From NCBI GenBank assembly GCA_030267565.1, contig BRXU01000001.1, positions 8,190,001-8,254,000 on the forward strand: 64,000 nt of DNA, read 5' to 3'. Shown piece after piece: positions 10,892-23,700 of the stretch (position 1 is the first letter of the stretch; the number at the start of each line of letters is the position of its first letter). The notes beneath the pieces are model-generated. The model saw only the letters and a list, made by a program, of their open reading frames with translations, was not told the DNA's origin and searched no databases. The position numbers and the translations under genes were made by a program. Origin of the DNA: Pleodorina starrii (Eukaryota > Chlorophyta > Chlorophyceae > Chlamydomonadales > Volvocaceae).

Positions 10892-13209
10892 AGGGAGGCG
10901 CTCGCGGTGGGCCGTAAAGTGGAGGAACCGCAGCGGGGGAGTGGTGGAGGCGATGGCGGAGAGGAGGAGGAGGAGGAGGAGGAGGGCGAGGGAGAAGAGG
11001 AAGAGGCGGGCAGTGGGAGGAAGAGGAGGAAGAGGAGGAAGAAGAGGCGGGCAGTGGGAGGAAGAGGAGGAGGGGCAGAGGCAGTGGCGTTGAGTGCAGC
11101 TGGGAGAGGCTGTGTGTGAGAGAGTGCGTGGACTGGTTTGATTGGTTGGTTACGTTGATGGTTTCGGGGGTCGTATGGGTGGCGCGGGAGGGGGCAGGCG
11201 CCGGACGGTGGTCACAGCAGGACCAAGCAGAGTTTGGTGAGTTTGTTGGTTGGTTTGTTGGTTGGTTGGTTGGTGGTTTGGATTGGACTGCGGCGCCGTT
11301 CGTGGTTTAGTTGAGGGTGAGGGTTGGCGAGGGCGCTGTGCGTGGGCGCGAGTGTGAGTGTGTGAGCTGTGCGAGTGTGAGCGAATGAGTGAAAGGGCAG
11401 GTGAGGTAATGAAAACGGTGCGGATCGAGGGGAGGTGTCCGCGGTGGCTGCGTGCCCACCTGATTAGCTGGATCGCGGACCTCGCGCGCGCCACCTTGCG
11501 CGGATGCCGAGGTGGCCCTCTGCGTGAGTGCGGGGAGGGACGTCGGTCTTTTTTTAGGGGGAAGGAGGTCTCCCCTTGGGACATGGCGATGGTGGTGGCG
11601 GTGGTGGTGGCAGCAGTGGTGGCGGGTGGTGGTCCAGACACAATGCCGGTGGCAAGCGGGCGGGCGGTGACGAAAGCGACGAGTGCGCTGTTGCAGTTGC
11701 AGCGGCAACCGAGTGTTGATTGAGTGGCGCATGTGACGAGGGGTGACGAGGGGTGCCTCACGCCTCTCCTCCGTCCGGGGCCTCGCCACAGGACGTCCGT
11801 TGAAGAGGGCGCTCTGGATGGGGGTGTGTGGGCAAAACGGGGTGTGGGCCAGGCCTCAGGCGAGGTGTGGGCCAGGCGGCACTCCTGACCAGACAGAAGA
11901 GGAGGCTTGGAGGGGCGCATATAGTGATGCATGACGGTACCGGGTTTGGGTGAATGAAGGTGCCGATGGGGAGTGCACACGCAGACGGTCTGCACGGCGA
12001 GAGAACCATGGTACCGGTATTATTTGAGCTGTGGTGTTGGTGACCGTACGGCACGTTGGTTGCAGTGAATCTTATATGACGTGCCTTGTGAGTATGGTAC
12101 GACATGGTACGGCAGCGGTGCATTTGGTGATGTGACGTCATGTGATGTGGTGCGGTGAGGATAGGTGATGTGCTGTGAGGTGAGGTAAGGTAAGATAATT
12201 CAAGGTCATAAAAACATACTGTCGGGGAATTAAATTAAATTAAAGTAGGTCCATTCCGGCACAGCGCAACGTCAACAGTTATCGCCCTGAATGGCGCGGA
12301 TGCTGGAACGTGTGCGGGGATGTGGATGGGGGGGCGTTTCGTTTCTTCTTTCTGGTTTTGGTATACTACCGAGGCGGCCGAGGGTTTGGCCTGGCCCCTG
12401 ATTTCCTCTGGCGGCCGATGGTGTTGTCGTAGCCACAGGGGGTTTGAGACCCTCGGAAGGGCCAAGGGCCAGCATGCTCGCTGTGGCCGAGTGTTGCGCC
12501 GTATGGGGGCGCTGGTGGGAAGTGGAGGGGGAGATGGAAGCGGTGTGGTGGAGGAGGGCGATGAGGTGCACATGTACAGCAGGCGTCTGTACAGCAGTTG
12601 GTTAGTTAGTAACCCACATCGCAGGTTAGAAGGGTGCTGTGCTGTAGGAGAACTGGAGTAGCCACGTCATGGCTGGACGTGGGCTGTGGGGTGTCGGTGC
12701 CATAGCACGGTAGTACGGTAATGCGGGCGAGTACGGCTTTACGGCACTATTAACGATGGCGTGGCAGGCTTGCAAGCGGCCCGGATGGTGGCAAGATGAC
12801 TGGATGGCTGGTGGGTTGGGCGGTCCGCGCGTTGTTGTTTCTTTGTACTGGGCTACGAGTACGGCTCTGCGGTACTGTGAATGGTTTCGGGGCTGATGGA
12901 GGTCGGGGCAACGAGGAGACGTTGTTGTTGCTGGCGAGCACCTCCGAGAAGAACGACACAGTGCTCCAGGGGGGGTGAACGCTTCAGTGCGCTAAGCCCT
13001 TCCGGGCTGCAGTGAGCAGCTGAGGAGGTACCGTGCACTCCATACGCGGGTGTGGGCTTTGGTGTGCCCTCTGTCGATCGTCGATTTCAGCAGCTGACAG
13101 CCATGCGACAGGAGGGTGAGACAGGCTCAGATTCTGTGTACTGTAACGACTGCTGACGCATTGCCTTTCTGCCTCGTCCCCGCGCTGATTCAGAGCGTGA
13201 GGCTGGTGC
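10892..13209. other. Intergenic: BCAT 3' region
   Basis: No gene recognised. 10935-11070 is a GAG/GAA-type purine tract, and 11220-11280 is GTTGGTTT-rich. 12150-12260 is comparatively AT-rich (GAGGTAAGGTAAG, then TTAAATTAAATTAAAG). The first plus-strand TGTAA after the BCAT stop is at 13141-13145. If used, it would give an unusually long 3' UTR of about 2.2 kb. Confidence 0.4.
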
Positions 13210-13602
13210 ATGCAGTCCAGGGTAGTCCCCGCAGTTCGCCCACGCGCTGAGCATTTTTGGTATTGCGCAACACGGCTGCTGCTGCTGCGTCCGCGTCTGC
13301 TGCCTTGGTGGCCACAACCGCAGTCAGTCCGACAGACGGCAGCATGCGATCAGGGGCTGTCACGCTGTGTCCAGGCCTGTTCCGGCCAAGGCGACGGCAG
13401 TGCAACGGCCTGTATGCCTGGCGAGAAATCCGCTTTTCGCCCTGGTCCGCCACCAGATGCCACCGCATTGCTGTTTCGTCGCGGATCGAAAAGTCTGAGG
13501 AAGAACGCGCAACAGGCCAGCTTAGATGTTCCAGGCTACAAAGCCCGCGGCCAGGCGCTTCTAGCCGCCCTCGCAGCAATGCCCGAGCTGGCAGTCGAAT
13601 AA
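13210..13602 (+). CDS. Hypothetical small ORF, 130 aa
   Basis: Not recognised. An ATG at 13210 opens a frame of 130 codons ending TAA at 13600-13602. The second half reads like real protein (a Cys-containing segment CVQACSGQGDGSATACMPGE, then a Lys/Arg/Ala-rich helix ending ALLAALAAMPELAVE). The first half is Arg/Leu/Pro-rich and could be a transit peptide or non-coding. The minus strand is also partly open. It may be an exon of the gene whose last exon is at 14072-14283, but I could not join them in phase with a good donor. Confidence 0.3.
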   Translation: MQSRVVPAVRPRAEHFWYCATRLLLLRPRLLPWWPQPQSVRQTAACDQGLSRCVQACSGQGDGSATACMPGEKSAFRPGPPPDATALLFRRGSKSLRKNAQQASLDVPGYKARGQALLAALAAMPELAVE

Positions 13603-14071
13603 ACGATACGAAATCAAAACCAACCAACATCCGACATCATCGCGGAAAAGAGCGCCTTTACCAGCAGCATTTTGGATTTTGATCTTATCTACCGTACACC
13701 GCGTCACAACGGGGACAAAAGCCGCAGCTCTCCTTATAATCATAACAGCACAAACTGAAGAATTCTTACCTCACACCATCACAACTCGCAAACACCGCTA
13801 ACTATCACAGCGCCCCATACTCAAAACCGACCATCCGACCCGATAAACATGTATTTCGCACCCGTGTGCTCGGCATCGCCGGCACAGCTCGACGCCTAGA
13901 GCCGAGACGGTACGAACATACGACACGCACAGGCCAAAAATGTCGAGGGCATCCGTCACAACCACTCAGCCCGCGCACAAAAATGTGGCTCCGCTCACCT
14001 AAAATCGCTTATCCGCTGGTCGAATCACTCACAAGGTCACAACGCTTTCATCGCTGTGTCCTTGCCCACAG

Positions 14072-14283
14072 GTGCCGAGAACCCCGAGCGCCCCCAGGAG
14101 CCTCGCCTGAGCCCTTTCTACCCCGTACAACCCCGCATGCGCAGCACGCCCAGCACGGCCCTCTCCTCGGATCACGATACCGTTTCCTCGCCGCTGTCTA
14201 ACCTGGAGATCGCCGACCGCCGCGGCCACTACCGCTACGGCAGCAGGGCGGCGGCTGGGGCGGCCGCAGCACCCGTTAATTGA
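14072..14283 (+). CDS. Probable terminal exon of an unresolved plus-strand gene
   Basis: A good acceptor (polypyrimidine, then TTGCCCACAG at 14062-14071) opens a frame with strongly biased, GC-ending codons through the TGA at 14281-14283. Examples are GCC GAG AAC CCC GAG and later AAC CTG GAG ATC GCC GAC CGC CGC GGC CAC TAC CGC TAC. The exon starts in the second position of a codon, so the preceding exon must end with one extra base. I did not find that exon: ATGs at 13849, 13940 and 13983 give no phase-1 donor. No family recognised. Confidence 0.45.
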
Positions 14284-14761
14284 TGGGTACGCGCTGCGCT
14301 GCGCTGGGAGAAGGAAACACCATCCAGGCCTCGCCCCTCTTGAGCCCAGCGCCCACCGCCTGCGCGTCCTCGCAGCTCGACACATATACACAAGCCGCCC
14401 GCCCCTCAGCCGCCTCTCACCCGCAACCCAAACCAGACGCGCGCGCCGCTCTCTTCCCTCTCTGAACGCGCAACGGGCAGCATCACACGGGCGACCCAGT
14501 GACCCGCTCCGGCTCCCGTCGGGGCTTCGGCTTCTCCCGTCCGTCTCGGAACGGCGCAAAGCGGCGGCCAGCGCCGGTAGGCTCCACAGCTGCCCAACTC
14601 CTCCGTCGCCTCGGCTGGCTGGCTGGCTGGCTGGCCGCCCCTCACATCAGCGTCCGTCCACAGTCACCGCTGCCTTCGGCCACGAAAAAGCCTTCGGCCA
14701 CGGTATGCGCTGCACCTGCATCGATACGCCAGGCCGGCCCTAGCCCTTTACTTGCCGGCCT
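14284..14761. other. Convergent 3' region
   Basis: This lies between the plus-strand terminal exon and the stop codon of the minus-strand pTAC16-like gene. It includes a short GGCTGGCTGGCTGG run at about 14617-14634. I found no TGTAA on either strand and no gene. Confidence 0.4.
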
Positions 14762-17700
14762 TTACTTGCGCTTCTGCTGCTGCTCCTGCTGCTGCTGCGC
14801 CTTCATCGCCGCCAGCCGCGCGCCGCGGGTACCGGGCACGTAGGCGGGCGCCGACTCCTGCGCCGGGGCGGACCGGCTGCTCCTGCGCGGCGGCGATGGG
14901 GGGGGGGGGTGGGCGGGGCGCAGAGACGCGATGGAGATGGGGGCCGGCGCGAGGGGGGGCGGCGGTTACCGGGGGCGTCGTTCGAGGCCGTAATGAAGCG
15001 GGGGTGGGCCGTTGGGCGGCGGAAGCGTAGGCACGTGCCTGCCTCACCCAACCGCCAGCTGTGGTTGCCCCAAAACCCCGGCCCGCCACCCGGCCCCCCG
15101 CCCGGCCCGCGGCCAAGCTACGGGTAACACAGCACTGTCCCAGATGCACATGAGAAGATCCCCTGGCCTGAGAGCCAGCAGGGATCCTGGTCGCCTCGCT
15201 TCGCTTCGCCGCATTTCGGTTCGCCTGGCTTGGAACCCCCCCCCCCCAAACGAACACGGTTCTGCCACCACCCACGCCTCTGCCTCGGCCAGGCACACAG
15301 CCCAAACCTGCCTGATCCTCACAACGCCCCACCCAACCCCAGCACCCAGCCCAGCCCAACCCAGCCCTCTCGATCCCAAAGCCCCCCGGGGCCCGCAGCA
15401 CCAGACCGCAGGTGACTCACTTGCTGGCGCTGCCGCCGCGCGTGCTGACGCTGCCGGTACCGCTGCTGCTGCGGCTGGAGGGAGGCGGGGCGGTGCGGCT
15501 GGTGCCGGTGCTGGTGCTGGTACGGGTGGTGCCCTTGGAGGCCGGCGCGGCGGCGGCGGAGCGGGAGCTGACGCTGCTGGTTCCGCGAGACGGCGGCGGC
15601 GCGGAGGCGGCGCGCTTGGGCGGCTCGGGCGCCGGCTCAGGAGCCCTGGGGGTGGCGGTGGGGGCGGATGGGTGGCGGTGCCGGGCGGCGGCGAGGAGTT
15701 TTCACCGTGGTGGGTTGTGTGAGGGTGAGAGGGTGGACAGCTCGGGGCCCAGGATGGCATGGGGGCGCAAGGTGATGGCGTGCAACAACGGCGCGGCTGC
15801 AGCAACGTGGCACAAGGCGCGCCGGCGGTGCATGCGTGCGTGCGCGCCTATGTACCGTACTCGGAAACGACATTGACACATTGACACGACGACGGATACG
15901 GTGGATGCTGTTACTTCTGGTACCTAGCAGTGGGACGGCCCACAGGACACGTACTCCGCCGGGCGCTGGTACCAGCAGGTACCTGCTACCCAGCGCTACC
16001 GGTACTACGGTACGCTACGACCTCAAGAGAGCTGCTACATGACCCGTGGGTCACTCATCGAGCCATAAAGACCCCCACCCGCCCACCCACCTGCGGACCG
16101 ACGCGCTGCGCTTCGGCGGCGCGGGCTCCGGCGGCGGCGGCGCGGCACGACCGCGGATCGAGGTGCCGCGCTTGGGCTCCTCCTTCTTCGGCGGCGGTGG
16201 CGGCGGCGCGGGGCGGCCGGCGCGGACCGGGCGCTTGGGCGCCGGCGCCTCCTCCTCCTCTTCCGCCTTCTTGACTGCCACCCGCGCGGTGCCGAAGCCG
16301 AAGAAGCCACCGGCCTTCTTGGGTGCCGGCGCCTCCTCCTCCGGCTCCTCCTCCTTGGGGGCGGGCTTCTTGGCAGCAACCTGAGGGCCCATACCAGGTC
16401 AGACCATACCATACCAGATCAGATTCCAAGATCAGATCAGATCCGATCATACCATACCGTACCATACCAGATCAAGACCAGATCAGACCAGAGAGTTATC
16501 GTTGGATTGTTGCAGTCACTGTGGTGCTCCCGATTCCCGGAGAAGGTGTCTTCGTGCCATATACCGGGTATGTCGATGACTTGGTGTGTTTTGGCACCGG
16601 TAGTTTTGCCGTCAAATCATATTACCGGTACATGCAGCCGTCGCAAGTGCACCAGCTGCGCGGTCTGCAGGTCAATTCACACGCCTCCCGCCCGGGCCCG
16701 CAAAGCGCGTGTCGTACAACTGCTGCCGCCCGTCCCCACCTCAGCGACGCGCTTAAACCCCTTCCCTCCCCTCTCCTCCCCTCCCACGCACCCAACCCCT
16801 CCCAAAACCAAGCCCACCCACCTTGGCGGTGCCGAAGCTGAAGAAACCGCTGCCGGCCTTCTTGGCCGGCTCCTCCTCCTCCTCCGGCTCCTCCACCTTC
16901 GGCGCCGCCTTCTTCACCGCAACCTGGAGATGTCGCGCGCCGCCCGATCAGAAAGGAGACCATGTACAAATCGCCACGACTGAAAAACCCCACACCGTGG
17001 GTGGGTAACCGGAAGACGCATACGCGCCCCAACCCGGTATTCAGGATTTGCGACCAGAGTGGGTTTCGAACCCCAGCACGGTGAGGGTGGTATGCGTGCG
17101 CATGCTCAATCACACCCAGCGCCAAGCCCTAAGCCACCCACGACAGCCGTATCGCTCCACCCCGAGGCCCGCCGTCATTCCGCCTCTTGGCGTGTCCGAC
17201 CGAGGGGCCCGTGCCCGTCACCGCAACACACCTTGCCGGTGCCAAAGCTGAAGAAACCGCTGCCGACCTTCTTGGGCGCCTCCTCCTCCTCCTCCTTTGG
17301 CTCCTCCTTGGGCGCCTCCTTCTTAACCGCCACCTGCGTTCATACAACCCACGGACCCGAGCACGTGGCATACGCCGCCGCAGCAGAGAGAGAAAAAAGA
17401 GCGACAGGGCTTTGCAAACCCTTACAAGCACATGCACACAAGGGTCAGGTCAAGCCGCAGCGAAGAAAGAAGATAGGGAGGACTCTGCGTGGTTTGAAGT
17501 CATGCGGGTGGCAAAGAGGGGTCCCCGCAGACAGCCCTCACACTACCCTCCGCCAAGCGCCCGTCCAGGGGCCGCCGTCGGTGGTTAAATATGCGCGTGC
17601 ATCCGTGCGTCCGTGCGTGGCGCACGCACTGAAAAGGCGTAGACAACCCCGGCCGATGGGGGAGAGACAGAGATTGCAAGCCATCAAGGCGTCCGATCCC

Positions 17701-20700
17701 CGGGGCTTCGGTCGGATGGTCGATGGGGGCAGTACCGGCGGGTTGCAGGCACCGCCTGTGGTTCGAGCGCCCGACGCACCCAACCCCCGCCCCAAAACCA
17801 AGCCCCACCTACCTTGGCGGTGCCGAAGCTGAAGAAGCCGCTGCCGACCTTCTTCGGGGTCTCCTCCTCCTCCTCCTTCGGCTCCTCCTTGGGCGCCTCC
17901 TTCTTAACCGCCACCTGCAAAACCAGAAACGCACGGCGCCACCGCGCCGGAGGGCAAGTCGCGGATCCAGCCGTTCAGCACAATCAACATCAGCACCAAC
18001 TGCCAAAGCAGCAACACCAACACCAGCAGCTCATGTGTGCTGGGGCTGACGGCAGAGCGCCAAGTCAACACTCCTCCGCAGCGCTCGCGCCCCTTTCTGC
18101 CTCGCGCTCGCTCGCCCTTCCATTCATCCAACACGGTCCCTTCCATTCGACCCCCCCACAAAAACCAAGCCCCACCTACCTTGGCGGTGCCGAAGCCGAA
18201 GAAGCCGCTGCCGGCCTTCTTGGCCGGCGCCTCCTCCTCCACCACCACCACCTCCGCTGCCGCCTGCTTGGCGGCGGCGGCGCGGCGCGCGCTCCGAGTG
18301 CCCAGCGCCGGCACCGGCGCGGGCTCCTCCGCCTCCTTCTCCGCCTCCTCCGCGGCGGCCTTCTTGGGGACTCCAAAGCCGAAGAAGCCGCTGCCGATCT
18401 TCTTGGGCGCCTCCTCCACCGGCGCGGGCTCCGGCTCCGGAACCACCTGCACGTCGGCGGCGGCAGCGGTGGGTGGAAGGATTGAAAGCGCGATAGCGAG
18501 GGGCCCGGGGGTTTGCGCGTGTCAGACGCAGCAGCAACCTCGATGGCTACCACGTTCTGCGCTGCGCTGCACCGCCCCGCGCTTTGCTGCGCTTGCGCTG
18601 GGGGGGCGCGTGTGCAAACGAGCCCGGCGCCAGGTAGCTGTGCTACCGCGTAGGTATCTGCACCGCTACGAGGCAAGGTACTGTACTGGGATATTTCGGC
18701 ACACGATACAGTGACCCAGAGTCGGCCCCGGGCCCCCGCCCCGCACTGCGGGATCGGGCATAGGCTCGCGCCCAGCCTCCCAGCCTCACCTCCTCCTCCA
18801 CCTGGGCAGGCGGCGCCGCGGCGGCGGTGGCCTTCCGCAGCACGCTCATGGTGCCCAGACCAAAGAGGCCCAGCGCGGGGGCGGCCGACTTGGCAGCCTC
18901 CTCGGCAGCGCTGGCGGCGGCCTCAGCGGCGGCGGACTCGGCAGCGGCGATGATCTGCAGCCGTACAGGTCAACCAACACAACACACACACACACGCACG
19001 TGTGCCGTACAAGCAAGCACGTGGTTCCTGATCAGCCAGCGGAGGTCACATGGCCTCATCGTCAAATGGCCTCATGGTCATAGCTCACCACGTGTGGCTA
19101 CCGTCCTACCGACCCACGTGGGGCTACCGACCCATGGGTCCGCCGACAACCCACCGAACCATGCCGCATACGGTTCCTCACCCAGCCCCTCCCACCCCAC
19201 CCCACCCCACCCCAAGTCCCCAACCCACCTCGCCAATGGCATCGGCCGCCGACAGCTGCTCATCCGCCGAAGCAGCGACCTGAGGAGGCAGCAGGGCGGT
19301 GCGGGGCGGGGGGTGATGAGTCGGTAACCAACCAACCAACCAACCAACCAGAGCCATGCAACTGAAAAAACAGAAAGCGGGTGTGAACCGGAGGCAAGCG
19401 TTGGGAGCCGACGAGCGTGGACACGTATGGTGAACTGGCGAAATGGGTCTGAGGTCAGGTCAAGGCAGACGGTGGATCACAAAAGAGTCGAGACGGGCGT
19501 CGAAACCGGCGTCCGTGTAGAGATAAAAGAGGGTCAGGACGGGGTCGAGAGACAGGGTCAATAAGGGTCAGGAAAGAGGACGAGGCACCGGAGAGGCCAA
19601 CGCCCACTTGCCCGCGTGGCCCAGACTCCTTACGAGGGTTTCTTTTGCCACACATTATTGCCGCACATTACCGGTATTGCCAACTCACCTCAAACACCAG
19701 GCCGTTGGTGGGACCACCCGCCTTCAGCACCTCCGAAACCACCGAAGCCACCTGCAAGTACGGCGTGTGTACGGCAATGAATAACCCGACCTCGCCCGAC
19801 CCGGCCCGGCCCCGCCGCAGTCTGCGAATGGGGAGATCGCGGCTAAATGTGATGATGAGGTCTCGCCCAGCACCTGCCAGCAGCATATCCATATCGGATG
19901 ACATCACACATCCACACTACAACACCAACAAGAGGAGAGCGCTCATGACGACGAGCGGTCGAGACCCGCCCCGTAACGCTGCCGTACACCCTGTCGTCGA
20001 CTTGACCGTACACCATACTGCCGTACGTACCTGCGCCTTGGAGGCCACGGCAGACGTCGGCACGGTGCCCAGCGTGCCGATCTGCAGGTAGCTGCCCGGC
20101 TCCGCGCCGTCCTCCGTACGATCGCTGCCGTACGCGCGCACGATGACATACGGCTTGCCGCTGTCGGCGATCTGCCAATGTGTACCGCCACAGCGCAAGG
20201 GACAAGAGAGACAGCTTGGCATTTGGTGTTGTGGATGGTACTGCCACCTTTTGTACTGTACTGCTAAACTGACAACCACCCACTGAATACGACGGCCTCA
20301 CTCTTCCCGAGTATGGAGCCCACAGTAATAACCGCTCCGGCCCCCCCGTCACCCCTCTCCGGGGCTGCTGCCGCCCAAAACGCCCCTCCGAGACCGCTGC
20401 CGCCACCTCCCCAACCTCCAAACATTCCTCTGCATGTGTCTGTCTGAGACACCCATTAGGGCTTCCGTCCCAGGTGCCTTAAGCCCAAAAAAGCGTATAC
20501 CTCCCTCTCCCTCCTTCCCTCCCTCCCTCCCTTTAACCTATCCCTAACTTCCTCCTTCCTTCCCTCCCTCCCTCTCCCTCCCTCCCATCCTTCTCCCTCC
20601 CTCTCCCTCCCTCTCCCTCCCTCCCCTCCCTCCCCCACTCCTCCCCCACCCCTCTCCCTCCCTCCCCCCCCCCTCCCTCTCCCTCTCCCCTCCCTCTCCC

Positions 20701-23700
20701 TCCTCTCCCAGCCCCACCTGCTGCTCCCGCTTGCCCAACTCCTCCACCGGCTTGCCCGCAGCAGCAGCAGGCGGCGCCGGGGCGGCCTTGGCGCCACCGC
20801 CAAACAGCCCGAAGAAACCGGTGCCGGATGCGGACGCGGGGGCGGCGGCTGCCCCGGGCTGGGTCGAGACCAGGACCAGCTGGCTGGCAGAGGTAGCCTC
20901 AGCGAGCGCCAGAGCAAACTCAATCTCCTGGCGGGGGTTGGCGGGTTCGCCAGGAGATGAAGGGGGTTTGAGGGAGGTGGAGGAGGGGGTCCAGGAGGAG
21001 GGAGATGCGGTCGCAGCAACAACAAACCCTAAAACCCTCAGTTCCGGGCACAACCCCCCCCCCCATTAACAACCGCCGACCCGCCCCGGCCGGTGGACAC
21101 CTACCCGCGCCTACACCCCACACCCACCCCCCACTCCCCCACCTTGGCGCCGCTGCGGTTCTTGCCCTCCACATCGCCATCCACCACCACCACCTTGGCG
21201 CGCCTGGATGGGGGGGCGAGGCAGGGGACAGCGGCCGCGATTGTGTGTGTTTGTGGGAGCACAAAAGCAGCGAAGGGCCGAAGACGGCGTTACGGACCCG
21301 GAACCGGGTGCGACAATTGAAGGGAGAGAGACGCGCACCCGCCGCGACTCACGGGGTGCGGGAGGGAGGTGGGCAACACCCCCCGCCCCCCTCCATCCCC
21401 CTTCCACACACACCACACAACGATCTAGGGCGGGGAACCGGAGGAGACGCGCGTCCATACAGCGGCGAGGCCCGGCTGTAGGGCGTGGGGGCCGCAGGGG
21501 AGAGGAGGTGCGGTGGGCAGCAAGGGGTTGCGGCAGCAGTGGCCCTGCCAGACGAGCCCTAACGCAGCCGCGCGCCAGACGCGTCGGACATCGTGTCCGT
21601 CGTTCCGTCAGTCAGTCAGTCGGGTCACTGATCCCGGAGGCTTCCGGGCCTCCGTCCCTCCGTCGGCCCCTTCGGTTCCATCCCCAACTGCCGCCGAGGA
21701 GCGCTCCGAGCGGCAGCGGCCCACCCACCCACCCACCCCACACACACACGCTCTTCCGGGGGGTGGGGGCCCCGTCGCGGCTCCGTCGCGTTTGCGTGGC
21801 TCCCGAGGCCGGCCAGCCGGCAGGAGGGAGGGCGCCAGTAACGCGTCGCCACCCGCGCGCCGAGCCGGCACCACCGACCCGCAAGCCACCTCCCAAGTGG
21901 CGGAGGGACGAGCCCCCTCCCCTGCTGGAGAGTCCAGGATGACGGCTGGTGGCCGGTCGCTGGTGGCGGGTCCGGAAGGTGACCCCCTTTGCAAACCTCT
22001 GGGTGAGCAGCCCCCGTGCCGCCGTGCCGCGGATCGAGCCGCTTAAGAGAGCTCGCTATCACCACCACCCCTCCCCCTCCGTCTAGGGCGCTGTCAACCG
22101 CGAACCGCGCCTCTCTGCGCGGCTCCATGCCCCTCCCTCTCCCTCCGCGCGAGGCTGCTGCCGCTGCTGCTGCCGGAGTGGCTGTGCCCGCCGCCACCGT
22201 CGCTTGCTGCCGCCGCCCACGCCCGTGTCCATGCCCACACCGGCACTGGGCCTCCGAATCCGACTCCGTTCGCGCTGCTGCTGGCCCAGCTCCTGATCCT
22301 GCTCCACCTCTCCTTTTCGTGTAACCAACCAGAAACCAACCAACCGATCAACCAACCGCCCGGAAGCAAGCGACCAGAAGATGTCCGGATGTCCGGATGC
22401 CCAGAGAGAGGCGGTTCCAGCTCCATCTGCGCTTCGGGGGAGCTCCCCGCTCCACACCTCCCCCCTCTCTCCCACCTCGGAGCTCGAGCTTCTGAGCTGC
22501 CAAGTCCCGCTTGACCTCAACCCAGGGGCCCGCCTCGCCCACACCCAACCCCTTCCGCAGGCCCACCTACAACTCACCGTTGCCCTTTTGTTCCTTTGGA
22601 TTGCACGAATCCCAACCCCCTCTTTCCCCCCCCCCACACACACCCACCACCACACAACACAACACAAAGCCCCCCGAACACCCCCCGAGCCGTCCAGTTT
22701 CCCGACGCGTGTCCTACTTTGGCAACGCCTTGACGGCCGCCTCGTCGCTCTCCAGGGCGGCCAGCGACACGAGCTTGAGGTTGGCGGCAGAGGCCCTGTC
22801 GATCAGCTCATAGCGCTTGAAGAAAGCAAAGGTGGCGGTGGCGGCGTCCAGGTCCGCGACGCCTGTTTGGTCCGCGGGATGAGGGGTACCGTAAGAACCA
22901 CGAGGAGCCGTAAGAATTACGAGGAGCCGTAGGGATCACGAGCGAACGGGTTCCGGGAGGGGGAGGCGAGGGGTTGCCCACGTATTGGCCGGAGCCCGTG
23001 AGGAGGCTCGCGGGGGAGGGGGGAGGAGGGGGCGCGCTCGAAACGGGTCAAAGGTGAGGATTGAGGAGGAGGGCTGTGAGCGTGTGTGAGCAAGGTGGCA
23101 GGCCTGGTGGTTCACACGGCGGGTGGCGGTCGAGGGCTACCGATAAAATGCGTCGACATGGATGTGGTTGGGAGTTGGGGTGGTGGTTGCGGCGGTAAAA
23201 TGGGGAAATGGGCGCTTTGAGGGGCGCTGGCGTGCGGGGACGCTGGTGAGGGGGAGGGGAGGGGGAGATGTTGGCGATAGAGGCCGAGACCCGAACGACG
23301 AGATGGACTTGCGCGCCGGGCCTTGGTTGACAGGGCCGGGAGGGCCGAGGCAAATGGGCTTGGAAGGCGAGACGTTTACTTCTTGCGCGCCGCTCCCCCC
23401 CCTGACGCTATCCCAACCCCATTCCCCGCCACCCTCGCCAGCGGCCCCGCCCGACGGGGTGCTCCTTCCACCGGTTTCCCGCTACCAGCTCCCGACTCCG
23501 ACCCACCGGCGGTGACCTTGAAGCCCGCAGAGAGCAGGTCGCGAACGACGCGGATGGACAGCTGGCCCTGGCCTCCTGCGCAGCGCAGTGGGCCGAAGAG
23601 TAATCAGGCCGGCGGCAGTTGGCCGGTCATGGACGGGGCCAGTGCAATTCCCGCTTCGCGTGCTCACACGCAGGCCAAAAGGCCGTTGTCACAAAACATA

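Noticed and set aside
13849..14060. ATGs at 13849, 13940 and 13983 as the first exon for the terminal exon at 14072
   Set aside because: None offers a GT donor leaving one extra base, and the introns would be too short.
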